Below are positions 53,237 through 62,383 of a stretch of 64,000 nucleotides of DNA, piece after piece. The position numbers and the translations under genes are program-made. Within the stretch, counting starts at the first letter, position 1. Each line of letters opens with the position of its first letter. The notes beneath the pieces are model-generated. The model was not told where the DNA came from. It made no database searches and saw only the letters and a list, made by a program, of their open reading frames with translations. Source of the stretch: QHXM01 sp032160165 (GTDB taxonomy: Bacteria; Acidobacteriota; Blastocatellia; Pyrinomonadales; Pyrinomonadaceae); assembly GCA_032160165.1 (NCBI GenBank), contig JAVHWA010000126.1, positions 1 through 64,000 on the forward strand, in the 5' to 3' direction.

Positions 53237-54055
53237 ATGACGATGCGCACGCGACTCATCGCTTTATGGATTGCTCTCTTCTTGCTGGCGACGGGTGCGT
53301 CATGCAGCCGGCTCGGTCGACACTTTGGGCGCGAGGAAAAGGGCGGCTCGTACCTGGTGATCGGGGTCACCGCCAATCCGTCAAACCTGGATGACGTGAT
53401 CGCTAAGACGATCGCGGTTTTGCAGAAGCGCTGTGACGAGCTTGGTATTCGCTGTAAATCCGAACGCCTGGGCGGGGAAAAGTTGAACCAAATCAAGATC
53501 GGCTATCCTCCAGTTCAGGACCCGGAGCGAATCAAGAGCATTTTGTTGTCGGAGGGAATGGAGTTTCGCGCGGTGGTCTCGCCGCCGAGTCCCGCTCTCT
53601 TGCAGTCTTATCCCAGCCGGGAAGCAGCGACGGCGGCGGCGGGCCCTGACAAAGACGTTTTCCCTTTTCTCGAAGGCAAAGGGGATCAGCCGGCCGAACC
53701 CGAGAAATTTGTGGTGGTAGAGCGAACGCCAATCGTGACCGGGCAAGACGTGCGAGAGGCGAGTGTGAACAATCGAATGGGCGGCGAACACAACTATCTG
53801 ATAATGTTCCGATTGACCAAGGAAGCTGGAGACCGGTTTGGGACGTGGACTGCATCGAACGTTAATAACTATATCGGAGTAGTTTTCAATCGGAAGCTGC
53901 GTTCCGTCGCTTATATAAAAAGTATTATTAACGACAGCGGCGAGATCTCGGGCAAGTTTACCAAACAGGAAGCTGAGGACGCTGCGCTGGTATTAATGAC
54001 CGGCAGCATGCCTGCCCCCATCGAGCCGCTTGAAGAGGGGATAGTTAAGCCCTAG
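53237..54055 (+). CDS. Lipoprotein with SecD P1-head-like domain
   Basis: A 272-residue predicted lipoprotein: MTMRTRLIALWIALFLLATG followed by a lipobox-like ASC. The C-terminal half resembles the SecD P1 head subdomain (TPIVTGQDVREASV, MFRLTKEAGDRFGTWTASNV with ALVLMTGSMPAPI), without any SecD transmembrane helices. Free-standing periplasmic SecD-head proteins are known but poorly studied. Its presence among catabolic genes is unexpected; a functional link is not established. An in-frame Met at residue 3 is an alternative start. Confidence 0.75.
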   Translation: MTMRTRLIALWIALFLLATGASCSRLGRHFGREEKGGSYLVIGVTANPSNLDDVIAKTIAVLQKRCDELGIRCKSERLGGEKLNQIKIGYPPVQDPERIKSILLSEGMEFRAVVSPPSPALLQSYPSREAATAAAGPDKDVFPFLEGKGDQPAEPEKFVVVERTPIVTGQDVREASVNNRMGGEHNYLIMFRLTKEAGDRFGTWTASNVNNYIGVVFNRKLRSVAYIKSIINDSGEISGKFTKQEAEDAALVLMTGSMPAPIEPLEEGIVKP

Positions 54056-54095
54056 GCGGTTGATCTAAGTTAGCTCTCCGGACCAATGACACGCT

Positions 54096-54893
54096 ATGTT
54101 AGAGCCCAGGAGTTTTTCATATCAGGTCAATGACAGCGTCGCAACGATTACGCTGAATCGGCCCGAGCGACTCAACGCTCTGACCTTCGAAGTGTATCGC
54201 GAGCTGACCGACACGTTCGCCGCCCTCAGAGAAGAAGACGACGTGCGCGTCGTGGTTATCACCGGGGCTGGAAGCGCATTCTGCTCGGGCGGAGATGTGC
54301 ACGACATCATCGGCGAGCTGTTTCAACGCGACCAGCAGGGTCTGCTCGACTTTACTCGGTTGACATGCGAGCTCATCCACAACATCCGCGCTCTTCCCAA
54401 GCCTGTCATCGCCAGTCTGAATGGAACCACCGCTGGTGCTGGAGCATGCATAGCTTTGGCCTCTGATATTCGCATCGCCAGCCGCGAGGCGAAGATCGCC
54501 TTTCTCTTTGTCCGCGTCGGTCTCGCCGGTGCGGATATGGGCGCCGCCCATCTTCTGCCACGAGTTGTCGGACTGTCCAAAGCTACAGAACTGCTGTACA
54601 CGGGAGACTTCATATCCGCTGAAGAGGCAGAGCGAATAGGACTGTATAACCGAGTGGTTGGTGGCGACGAGCTCGAAGCCGCTACTAGCACTTTGGCGGA
54701 CCGCCTCGCGCGTGGTCCTGCTTTTGCGCTGGCTACGACCAAAGAGATGCTCAACCGCGAGTTGGATGTCAGCCTGGATACTGCGCTTGAATGGGAGGCA
54801 CAGGCACAGGCCGCATGCATGCAGCATCCCGATTATCGTGAAGCGTACGAGGCATTCGTGGAAAAACGAGAGCCGAGATTCAGTAAAAAGTAA
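54096..54893 (+). CDS. Crotonase-family protein of salicylyl-/anthraniloyl-CoA cluster type
   Basis: A 265-residue crotonase. Oxyanion segment SAFCSGGDVHDI is intact, but the hydratase glutamates are missing: AGAGACIALASD and AFLFVRVGLAGADMGAAHLL. The VRVGLAGADMGAAHLLPRVV signature is one I associate with crotonases beside salicylyl-CoA or 2-aminobenzoyl-CoA hydroxylases, and such a gene (56268) is two places downstream. The reaction is probably a hydration or ring-opening of a non-aromatic CoA ester; not proved. Confidence 0.86.
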   Translation: MLEPRSFSYQVNDSVATITLNRPERLNALTFEVYRELTDTFAALREEDDVRVVVITGAGSAFCSGGDVHDIIGELFQRDQQGLLDFTRLTCELIHNIRALPKPVIASLNGTTAGAGACIALASDIRIASREAKIAFLFVRVGLAGADMGAAHLLPRVVGLSKATELLYTGDFISAEEAERIGLYNRVVGGDELEAATSTLADRLARGPAFALATTKEMLNRELDVSLDTALEWEAQAQAACMQHPDYREAYEAFVEKREPRFSKK

Positions 54894-54959
54894 TGGGTGA
54901 TGGGGGATAGGACAAGGCAATAGTCTTATCACCCATCACCAATCACCTATCACTCCCTT
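54894..54959. repeat. Heptamer hairpin array, unit GTGATGG / TCACCNA
   Basis: Left arm AATGGGTGATGGGGGATAGG; right arm CTTATCACCCATCACCAATC then ACCTATCACTCCCTT, ending at the ATG of the acyl-CoA dehydrogenase. Unit resembles those at 47656 and 61392. Confidence 0.85.
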
Positions 54960-56123
54960 ATGGACAGTTTCATCGCAGAGACTCCCTTCTTCACGTCGGA
55001 GCAGCGCAACCTTGCAACCAGTGTGATTGGATTCATTGCGGGCGAGGTTGAACCTCGGTCGCTTGAAGAGAAGGAAGAAGACAATGAGATCGACGCGAGT
55101 TTTCGCGCCTATCTTGATGTGCTGGCCAAAGCCGATTTGCTGCGCTACGCAATAGCCTCGCCCGGCGGCCGGCTGGATGTTCGCTCGTTGTGCTTGTTAC
55201 GCGAATCTCTCTCCTACTCGTCTGCATTGGCCGATCTTGCTTTCGTGATGCAGGGCCTGGGGACATATCCGCTCAGCCTGGCCGCACCCGAACACGTTCG
55301 CGACTTTTGGATTGGTCGCGCGAGACGCGGAGAAGCGATTGCTGCGTTCGCTCTAACCGAAGCCGACGCTGGATCGGATGTCGCCTCGATCAAGACGACG
55401 GCGCGCCGCGAAGACGACGCCTACATCATAAACGGCAGCAAGCGATTCATCTCCAACGCCGGTATCGCGGATTTCTATACGGTATTCGCCCGCACGGGAA
55501 CAACTCAAGATGGGCGGGCCGAGCTCTCCGCCTTCGTCGTAGGCGCGCGGATGCCCGGCTTCTCAGTTAAGTCCCGCACAGCCATGATCGCGGCGCACCC
55601 GATCGGCGAGATCGAGTTCAATGGTTGTCGCGTTCCCGCGGAAGACATGGTAGGTCGCGAAGGCGACGGCTTTCGACTGGCGATGCAGACGCTTGATACA
55701 TTTCGAGCGAGCGTCGGAGCGGCGGCCTGTGGGATGGCGGGTCGCGCGCTCGACGAAGCCATCACCTATTCGAAGTCGCGCATACAATTTGGACGTCCCA
55801 TCTCAGAGCATCAATTGATCCAGGAAAAGCTGGCTGACATGATCACCGAGTTCGAAGCTGCTCGCTTGCTCGTTTATCGCGCCGCATATCTCAAGGACGC
55901 CGGCGTCAACAGCGTCACGCGCGAAGCGAGCGAGGCAAAGCTCTTCGCCACCGAAGCGGCAGGAAGAATCGTAGACAACGCGGTACAAATTCACGGGGGC
56001 GCGGGATTGGTGCGTGGCAGCAGGGTCGAGCGGCTTTACAGGGACGTACGCGCGCTTCGGATTTACGAGGGCACCTCGGAGATCCAGAAGCTGGTAATTG
56101 CGAGCCGCCTTTTGCAGGAGTAA
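54960..56123 (+). CDS. Acyl-CoA dehydrogenase
   Basis: A 387-residue FAD enzyme. Substrate/FAD motifs: AFALTEADAGSDVASIKTTA, GSKRFISNAG, and the C-terminal IQIHGG-type QIHGGAGLVRGSRVERLYRD with YEGTSEIQKLVI; the catalytic Glu may be in the EGTSE region or elsewhere, which I cannot fix. Expected to oxidise an acyl-CoA (glutaryl-/pimelyl-like or aryl-ring-derived) and pass electrons to ETF. Array-preceded; its ATG follows the last repeat base. Confidence 0.93.
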   Translation: MDSFIAETPFFTSEQRNLATSVIGFIAGEVEPRSLEEKEEDNEIDASFRAYLDVLAKADLLRYAIASPGGRLDVRSLCLLRESLSYSSALADLAFVMQGLGTYPLSLAAPEHVRDFWIGRARRGEAIAAFALTEADAGSDVASIKTTARREDDAYIINGSKRFISNAGIADFYTVFARTGTTQDGRAELSAFVVGARMPGFSVKSRTAMIAAHPIGEIEFNGCRVPAEDMVGREGDGFRLAMQTLDTFRASVGAAACGMAGRALDEAITYSKSRIQFGRPISEHQLIQEKLADMITEFEAARLLVYRAAYLKDAGVNSVTREASEAKLFATEAAGRIVDNAVQIHGGAGLVRGSRVERLYRDVRALRIYEGTSEIQKLVIASRLLQE

Positions 56124-56267
56124 GCCTGTAGAATTGTGATTGCGCCTGCTTCGAAGATGCCGCGGGGTCACATTCCAATCTCGCCCCTTTTCACGCACGC
56201 GTCCACGTCGGAGATGCATTCCCCCACGAGGTAGTGCCTTCGGTTAGGATTGAGTTGCGACACATAT

Positions 56268-57395
56268 ATGAGGATTACGATCATTGGTGGCGGGCCGGCG
56301 GGACTTTATTTCGCGCTGCTGATGAAAAAGCAGAATGCGGCACACGAGATCCGCGTGTTTGAACGCAACGGACCGGACGATACATTCGGGTGGGGCGTCG
56401 TGTTCTCTGAAAAGACGCTTTCCTATCTGAAGGAGCAGGACGAAGAATCTCACGCAAAGATAACTGACAGCTTTGAGATCTGGGACAACGTCGACGTAGT
56501 ACATCGCGGACAGAAGGTATCGATTCGAGGAAACCGTTTTTCGGGAATCGCGCGGATCAAGCTCCTCCACATCCTGCAGGAGCGCTGCCGCCAATTGGGA
56601 GTTGACCTGCGCTTCCACTCTGAAGTATCTGATGTCGTCGCTGAGGCCAAACATTGTGATCTGCTGATCGGCGCGGACGGGATTAATTCATCGGTTCGTC
56701 AGACCTACGCCAAAGCTTTTGGGCCCCAACTCAGCGTCGGAAAAAACAAATACATCTGGTACGGTACGAACCAGTTGTTTCATGGCCTGACGCTCACATT
56801 CCACCAATCCGACGCCGGCGTCTTCGCCGCCCACTCGTACAAGTTCAATAAGGCGACCAGCACGTTCATAGTCGAATGCGATGAACAGACGTGGGAAAGC
56901 GCCGGCTTCGCGAAGATGTCAGATGACGAAACACGCGACTACCTTACCGAAGTTTTCCGCGAGGACCTCGGGGAACATCCCCTTCTTTCCAACAACTCAA
57001 AGTGGATCAACTTCGTAAATGTGCGTAACAGTCATTGGAGTCACGATAACGTTGTTCTACTGGGCGATGCGCTGCACACGGCGCATTTTTCGATTGGCTC
57101 GGGAACAAAGCTGGCCCTCGAAGACTCGATCGCACTCTACAAGTGCTTTCAAGCGACCGACGATCTGAGAGCGGCGCTGCTCGAGTTTGAGAGAGTGCGC
57201 AAACCCATCATCGAAGAATATCAGGATGCGGCGCACGAGAGCTTGATCTGGTTCGAGAACGCGAGAAACTACATGAATCTCGATCCCCTCTCGCTTGCCT
57301 ATAGCCTCATGACACGAAGCAAGCGAATTGATCATGAAGGCCTGAAGCGACGCGATCCGGAATTCATAGCTGCTTATGAACACGCGAACACCTAA
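56268..57395 (+). CDS. FAD-dependent aryl-CoA monooxygenase (salicylyl-/2-aminobenzoyl-CoA hydroxylase N-half)
   Basis: A 375-residue flavin hydroxylase with GGGPAGLYFALLMKK (FAD-binding), GADGINSSVR and LLGDALHTAHFSIGSGTKLA. The opening VFERNGPDDTFGWGVVFSEK is the pattern I know from the N-terminal half of bifunctional salicylyl-CoA 5-hydroxylase and 2-aminobenzoyl-CoA monooxygenase/reductase. Those proteins carry a fused Old-Yellow-Enzyme half, which is absent here. A separate Old-Yellow-Enzyme gene lies about 1 kb downstream on the other strand. Start chosen at ATG 56268; an upstream in-frame start adds six poorly supported residues. Confidence 0.88.
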   Translation: MRITIIGGGPAGLYFALLMKKQNAAHEIRVFERNGPDDTFGWGVVFSEKTLSYLKEQDEESHAKITDSFEIWDNVDVVHRGQKVSIRGNRFSGIARIKLLHILQERCRQLGVDLRFHSEVSDVVAEAKHCDLLIGADGINSSVRQTYAKAFGPQLSVGKNKYIWYGTNQLFHGLTLTFHQSDAGVFAAHSYKFNKATSTFIVECDEQTWESAGFAKMSDDETRDYLTEVFREDLGEHPLLSNNSKWINFVNVRNSHWSHDNVVLLGDALHTAHFSIGSGTKLALEDSIALYKCFQATDDLRAALLEFERVRKPIIEEYQDAAHESLIWFENARNYMNLDPLSLAYSLMTRSKRIDHEGLKRRDPEFIAAYEHANT

Positions 57396-57438
57396 AGTCT
57401 AACGCGGCGAGAGTGCGTCGCGCCCATTACTTCAACGC

Positions 57439-57954
57439 ATGCCAATAACGCTTGAAACAATTACGCTCGAGGATATTCCCCTCTATGAGAGTTCATACTG
57501 CGACCCAAGGATGATGGAACACCTGGGCGGGGCCTGGCCCAAAGAGCGGATTCCGCAGAAGCTGCGTCAGGATATCGAGCTGATAGAAAGCGGCAAGAGC
57601 TGGACATTCAAGATCATTCCCGATGAAAACGACAACACCGTGGCGGGATCGGTTTGCCTTTGGGATCACTCTCGGAACGGGGAAACGATAACGGAGGTTG
57701 GATGGATGGTTCTTTCGCCTTTTCAACGACGGGGACTAGCTAGCGAAGCGGTGCGCGCGATTCTCGATAAGGCGCGCGCTGAGGCGCGTTGCAAGATTGT
57801 CCATGCGTTTCCGGGCACTTTGAACGTGCCTTCCAACGCCATCTGTAAAAAGATGGGGTTTACATTAATTGGAGAATGCGACCTCGAATACGCGGGCACG
57901 CTTCTCAGATGCAACCATTGGCGGCTGGGGTTAGGCGTTGACGGTGCGAGGTGA
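57439..57954 (+). CDS. GNAT-family N-acetyltransferase
   Basis: A 171-residue acetyltransferase of the RimJ/RimL-like group: VGWMVLSPFQRRGLASEAVR is the acetyl-CoA binding motif and AFPGTLNVPSNAICKKMGFT the C-terminal motif. Substrate is unknown. It is in the same direction as the monooxygenase, 43 bases away, but no link to aromatic metabolism is evident. Confidence 0.9.
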   Translation: MPITLETITLEDIPLYESSYCDPRMMEHLGGAWPKERIPQKLRQDIELIESGKSWTFKIIPDENDNTVAGSVCLWDHSRNGETITEVGWMVLSPFQRRGLASEAVRAILDKARAEARCKIVHAFPGTLNVPSNAICKKMGFTLIGECDLEYAGTLLRCNHWRLGLGVDGAR

Positions 57955-57966
57955 TGTCTTCGACGC

Positions 57967-58437
57967 CTATTCCTGATGCTCGCGCTTCCGGAAAAATTCT
58001 TCGCCCGCTGCTTCCGTTTCTTCGTTACTTTGTTCCTGCACCTGCTGATTGATTCCCCACTCGTGGCCATAGGGATCCAGAAGCTTTCCATAGCGCGCGC
58101 CCCAAAACATGTCCTGGACGGGCATCAACTCTTTCGCCCCCGCCGCAACGGCTCGGGCAGCGACTTTGTCTGCGTCGTCCACCAGCAAGGTGATACGAAC
58201 GCAGGTTCCGCCCAGCGTCCCGGGCGACTTCAAACTGCCGCCTTCGCTCTCGGCAAACTCGTCGCTGATGAAGAACGTGTGGCCGTCCAGGGTCAGTTCG
58301 CCGTGCAAGAGCTTCTTGCCATCCGGCGACATCATCTGGTGCCCTTCTGCGGCGCCAAATGCCTCCTGATAAAACTTCAATGCAGCACGCCCATCACTCA
58401 CGATTAGATGAGGTATGAATTGATCGTCTTTAGTCAT
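57967..58437 (-). CDS. VOC-family (PhnB/glyoxalase-like) protein
   Basis: A 156-residue vicinal-oxygen-chelate protein: IPHLIVSDGRAALKFYQEAF, then GELTLDGHTFFISDEF and FWGARYGKLLDPYGHEWGIN. This is the PhnB-type subset often annotated as glyoxalase-like or 3-demethylubiquinone-type. The C-terminal 25 residues are Glu-rich. Convergent with the GNAT gene; substrate unknown. Confidence 0.88.
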   Translation of the reverse strand: MTKDDQFIPHLIVSDGRAALKFYQEAFGAAEGHQMMSPDGKKLLHGELTLDGHTFFISDEFAESEGGSLKSPGTLGGTCVRITLLVDDADKVAARAVAAGAKELMPVQDMFWGARYGKLLDPYGHEWGINQQVQEQSNEETEAAGEEFFRKREHQE

Positions 58438-58464
58438 GGCCTACTCCGTTCTTTAAGTTGGTTG

Positions 58465-59952
58465 TTATGCTGAGGAGTTGTCGGGCTCCCATCGTGGAGG
58501 CACCAGCCGCCGTCGTCCATCTTCCGTCAACGAAATCCCTGTTTCATCCAGCTCTGTCCGGTCCCACAGTTTGCATGTTACCTGTTTGTGCATTTGGTCC
58601 AGCGCCTCGCAATAGTTCGTATAGGTGCACCGGCGGACTTGATTTCCTTTCCCCAGTCTCACCTTGCGAAACCAATCGGGGTCCGCCAGAGCCTGTCGCG
58701 CAAAGCCTGCGATGTCAGCTTCCCCTCTTTCGAGTATCCGCTCTGCTTGCTCGAAAGTCGCGATTCCACCAGTCACCACCAGCGGAGTGTTAAAGCCGGA
58801 GGCATTCACCGCCGCCTTGATCTGAGCGACGAGGGGAACGCTTCTACCAAATGGTCCACGCGCATCCGAGATGACCGTGGGCATGCATTCGTATCCGCTT
58901 TGACCGGTGTAAGGATAAACTGCCTGTCCCACCTTCGGCTGCTTGGCGTCTTCAAATTTTCCTCCTTTGGAGATGGAAAGATAGTCGAATCCGGCGCGAG
59001 CAAACTCGACTCCAAAATAAACCGCGTCATCGATTCTATTCCCGCCTTCGATGACTTCATCGCCGAGGAACCGTACGCCTACTACGTAGTCGTTGCCAAC
59101 TTTTTCGCGCACCGCTCGGTACACCTCTAGCGGCAGGCGCACGCGATTCTTGCGCGCTCCGCCATAACCATCGTCGCGCGTGTTCAATGCGCTGAGGAAT
59201 GAAGCCATCGTATAGGCGTGCGCGTAATGAAGCTCTACACCGTCGAAACCGGCCTCGCGTGCGCGCAGCGAAGCGTCGGCAAAGATCTGTGGCAACACCT
59301 CTGGGAGCTCTGCTACGTGTGGAAGATGAGTGTCAGTGACGCGCTCGCGGTATCCAAAGCGAAGCGATTCCAGTTCGCGTTCTTCCAGCACAGATTCGAG
59401 CAACTGGTCAGGCGCAGCCCTTAGAAACTCGCGCAGCTTTGACTCGTTAGCTTCGAACCACAGATTTTGATTCGTGGCTTGCGCCAGCGCACGCCGGTGG
59501 TGATGGGATATCTTGAGGAAACGTTCGAAGAACTTCGTCGGATCAGGTCGGCGCTTAACAGCCAGGAAGTCTATGATCTGGATGAAGAGTCGGGTCCTCC
59601 CATCGCTCGCCTCGCGCACGGTATCAACCAGTTCGCGAAGGCCCGGAATGTAACGGTCATGTCCGATACGCAGCAGCGGTCCACTGGCTATATCTCTCAC
59701 CCCGGTCGCTTCGACGACGAGTGCAGCCGGCTGTCCTTCAGCGAATCGCCTGTACCATTCCAGATTCGCTTGGGTAACGAAACCATCGGCAGTCGCACGC
59801 CATGGAACCATGGCGGGAACCCATGTCCGGCTATCTAGCGTTAGCGGGCCGATTTGAATTGGCTGATAGAGCAGCGAATGCGCCGCCTCTGTTTCAGTCG
59901 GCCAGCGCGTCGAAGGGATCGAGTAGCGAGTTGGGTTTTCTGGATGCCACAT
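58465..59952 (-). CDS. Old-Yellow-Enzyme-family NADH:flavin oxidoreductase
   Basis: A 495-residue flavoenzyme. The TIM-barrel core shows PIQIGPLTLDSRTWVPAMV, GFDGVELHYAHAYTMASFLS, RDDGYGGARKNRVRLPLEVY and ITGGI-like VVTGGIATFEQAERILERGE. A Cys-containing C-terminus (RCTYTNYCEALDQMHKQVTC) and a stretch of about 120 residues between LFIQIIDFLAV and the second half make it longer than simple OYEs (about 360). It might supply the reductase half missing from the monooxygenase at 56268 (hypothesis). It is on the minus strand, convergent with the GNAT/VOC side. Confidence 0.85.
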   Translation of the reverse strand: MWHPENPTRYSIPSTRWPTETEAAHSLLYQPIQIGPLTLDSRTWVPAMVPWRATADGFVTQANLEWYRRFAEGQPAALVVEATGVRDIASGPLLRIGHDRYIPGLRELVDTVREASDGRTRLFIQIIDFLAVKRRPDPTKFFERFLKISHHHRRALAQATNQNLWFEANESKLREFLRAAPDQLLESVLEERELESLRFGYRERVTDTHLPHVAELPEVLPQIFADASLRAREAGFDGVELHYAHAYTMASFLSALNTRDDGYGGARKNRVRLPLEVYRAVREKVGNDYVVGVRFLGDEVIEGGNRIDDAVYFGVEFARAGFDYLSISKGGKFEDAKQPKVGQAVYPYTGQSGYECMPTVISDARGPFGRSVPLVAQIKAAVNASGFNTPLVVTGGIATFEQAERILERGEADIAGFARQALADPDWFRKVRLGKGNQVRRCTYTNYCEALDQMHKQVTCKLWDRTELDETGISLTEDGRRRLVPPRWEPDNSSA

Positions 59953-60003
59953 TTGAACTGAGCCAAAAGTGTAGCAGTTCTCTTCTTCGAACGATATTCA
60001 AAC

Positions 60004-60128
60004 GCAGAGGTCGCGCAGGACGCAGAGGAAAATGGCAGTAAGCCTGAAGGTCCAGAATTTCCAGGTGACTCCAACACGCGTAAATCGCTTAGAGCCTGTT
60101 CTGCGAACTCTGCGTCCTCCGCGTTGAA
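60004..60128. repeat. Inverted array with CGCAGAG-type units upstream of the kynureninase gene
   Basis: The left arm has ACGCAGAGGTCGCGCAGGAC and the right arm has GCGAACTCTGCGTCCTCCGC, complementary over about 20 bases with gaps. It lies between the OYE and kynureninase-like starts but stops some 75 bases before the latter, which keeps its own GAGGAGA site. Confidence 0.55.
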
Positions 60129-60203
60129 ACCGCTTCGTTTTGCTTACCTGTCGAAACTACTCTAAAATCGGCCAACGGTTTCAAGACTGAGAGGAGACAG
60201 AGT

Positions 60204-61391
60204 TTGGCTGATGATCTGTTGAAATGGCGCTCGGAGTTCCCCATTCTCGACAAGACTGTCTACCTGATCTCGCACAGTCTTGGTGCGATGCCTCGGGCAA
60301 CCTACGAGAGTCTTCAGGAGTATGCCGAGGCCTGGGCCACTCGCGGCGTCCGCGCATGGGCCGAAGGTTGGTGGGAGATGCCGGTCACCATCGGCAACGA
60401 GGTCGCGCGTATCATCGGAGCCTCGCCAGACTCAGTGGTGATGCATCAAAATGTCTCCATTTGCCAGTCGCTGATTCTCTCGTGCTTCGACCCCGTCCCG
60501 CCACGAAACAAGATTGTCTATTCCGAATTGAACTTCCCATCCGTGATGTACGTCTACGAAGCGCATGCTCGCGGCGGGCGTTTGCGAATCGAGAAGGTCA
60601 AGTCGGATGACGGCACCACGGTACCGCTTGAGAGAATGTTAGCGGCGATTGACGAAGAGACATTGCTCGTTCCTATCTCGCACGTTCTTTTCAAGAGCGC
60701 GTACTTGCAAGACGCGTTAGCGATAACGCGGCGAGCGCACGAAGTTGGCGCGATGGTTGTGCTGGATACATATCAATCGGCGGGCACCGTCCCATTCAGC
60801 GTCAAGGAATTGAACGTGGACTTTGCGTGTGGTGGGTCGGTCAAGTGGCTGTGCGGAGGCCCCGGCGCCGGTTATTTGTATGTCAGGCCCGATCTGCACG
60901 ATAAGCTTCAGCCGCGCACGACTGGCTGGATGGCCCATGAATCGCCCTTCGCGTTCGAAAGCGAGATGACCTATGCGCCGAACATCATGCGATTCTTGCA
61001 CGGCTCGCCGGCCATACCCGCACTTTACGCGGCACGCAGCGGCTTTCGTATCATTAACGAAATTGGTGTCGAGTCGATCAGGGCCAAGAGCATGCGCCAG
61101 ACGCAGCGGCTGATCGCTCTTGCCGAAGAAGCCGGCTTTCGCGTTACCAGTCCCAAAGACCCGAACCGTCGTGGCGGAACGATAACGGTTGCAGCCGAGA
61201 ATGCTGCGGCCATGACGAAAGTACTGATCGAACGCGAGTTCATCGTAGACTATCGTCCCGGAGCAGGAATTCGAATTTCGCCGCACTTTTACACAAAGGA
61301 CGAAGAGCTCGAGTTGATCATTCGCGAGATGAAGACTATCAGGGACACTCGAGCGCACGCCGATCACGAGGCGGTTGGCACGGCTTTCTAA
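60204..61391 (+). CDS. kynU: Kynureninase-like PLP enzyme
   Basis: A 395-residue fold-type I PLP enzyme. YLISHSLGAMP replaces the FLDGNSLG-type opening of kynureninases. The PLP Lys is K214 in GGSVKWLCGGPGAGYLYVRP, and the preceding VLDTYQSAGTVPFSVKELNV matches the PLP-stacking region. Kynureninase splits kynurenine into anthranilate and alanine; the adjacent tryptophan dioxygenase gene supports this over a generic class V aminotransferase. Start TTG 60204 with GAGGAGAC nearby. No downstream ATG is better placed. Confidence 0.85.
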   Translation: MADDLLKWRSEFPILDKTVYLISHSLGAMPRATYESLQEYAEAWATRGVRAWAEGWWEMPVTIGNEVARIIGASPDSVVMHQNVSICQSLILSCFDPVPPRNKIVYSELNFPSVMYVYEAHARGGRLRIEKVKSDDGTTVPLERMLAAIDEETLLVPISHVLFKSAYLQDALAITRRAHEVGAMVVLDTYQSAGTVPFSVKELNVDFACGGSVKWLCGGPGAGYLYVRPDLHDKLQPRTTGWMAHESPFAFESEMTYAPNIMRFLHGSPAIPALYAARSGFRIINEIGVESIRAKSMRQTQRLIALAEEAGFRVTSPKDPNRRGGTITVAAENAAAMTKVLIEREFIVDYRPGAGIRISPHFYTKDEELELIIREMKTIRDTRAHADHEAVGTAF

Positions 61392-61469
61392 GTAATGAGT
61401 GATGGGTGATGGGTGATAAGTAAAGCCTAAGCCACGTCTCTCATCACTTATCACCCATCACTCATCACT
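61392..61469. repeat. Heptamer hairpin array, unit GATGGGT / TCACCCA
   Basis: Left arm AATGAGTGATGGGTGATGGG; right arm CATCACTTATCACCCATCAC and on to ATCACT, ending at the ATG of the tryptophan dioxygenase. Complementary over about 25 bases. No Shine-Dalgarno. Unit closely resembles those at 47656 and 54894. Confidence 0.87.
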
Positions 61470-62327
61470 ATGGCTAACGAATACGGCAGCAACGCTCCGC
61501 TTTCTTACAACAAGTACCTGCGAGTCGCGGACCTGATTGGGCTCCAGGAGTGTCTGTCGGACCCTGCCCATCACGACGAGTTACTGTTCATCACCATCCA
61601 TCAAACATATGAACTCTGGTTCAAGCAGGTCCTTCACGAGATTGATGCCGCCATCGTTCAAATGAATGAGGACCGGGCTGCAGCCGCGGCTCGAACGCTG
61701 CACCGCATCGTCGAGATCGAGAAGGTGCTCGTCCAGCAGATACACATTCTGGAGACGATGATTCCCATCAGCTTCCTGGCTTTTCGCGATGAGCTCAACC
61801 CGGCGAGCGGATTTCAAAGCATGCAGTTTCGCGAGATCGAGTTCTCATCGGGGCTTAAGGACCCCGCGATTCTCAAAAGCTTTCACACCGACGAGTTTGC
61901 ATCTGAGAGGCTGCAAGCCCGCAACGATTCACCCACCCTGGCCGACGCATTTTACGCGTTTCTGCGCAGACGTGGTTTCGATGCCCCAGCTGATGATGCC
62001 ACGACGTCCGAAGACGATCGCCGAAAAAACTACGGCAAGCGCACGCAAGCGATTCTTGAGATCCTCACTCACTTCGAGACTCGATACGACGAGTTTCAAT
62101 TGATGGAAGGCCTGATCGACCACGACGAGTTCTTCGCCCTTTGGCGATCGCACCACATCAAGATGGTCGAGCGCATGGTGGGCGCAAAGCGCGGAACGGG
62201 CGGCTCGGAGGGCATCGGGTATCTACGCACCACGCTCGACAAGAAGTTTTTCCCGGAGCTGTGGGAGGCGCGCACGAATCTGGATACGAAGCATGGCGAG
62301 AGCGGGTGCCCGTTTGCTGGAGAGTAA
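61470..62327 (+). CDS. kynA: Tryptophan 2,3-dioxygenase
   Basis: A 285-residue heme enzyme that converts tryptophan to N-formylkynurenine. Motifs: FITIHQTYELWFKQVLHEID, FLAFRDELNPASGFQSMQFR, and the C-terminal RSHHIKMVERMVGAKRGTGG with SEGIGYLRTTL, which contains the heme His and the substrate-binding Thr/Ser/Gly. Length fits the family (about 280). It follows the kynureninase gene, both on the plus strand. Formamidase is not seen in the window. Confidence 0.95.
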   Translation: MANEYGSNAPLSYNKYLRVADLIGLQECLSDPAHHDELLFITIHQTYELWFKQVLHEIDAAIVQMNEDRAAAAARTLHRIVEIEKVLVQQIHILETMIPISFLAFRDELNPASGFQSMQFREIEFSSGLKDPAILKSFHTDEFASERLQARNDSPTLADAFYAFLRRRGFDAPADDATTSEDDRRKNYGKRTQAILEILTHFETRYDEFQLMEGLIDHDEFFALWRSHHIKMVERMVGAKRGTGGSEGIGYLRTTLDKKFFPELWEARTNLDTKHGESGCPFAGE

Positions 62328-62383
62328 TCTGCTCACATAGCCGTCAACGATGTCCCGCCTCACCCTCATCGTAGGAGGTTCTA

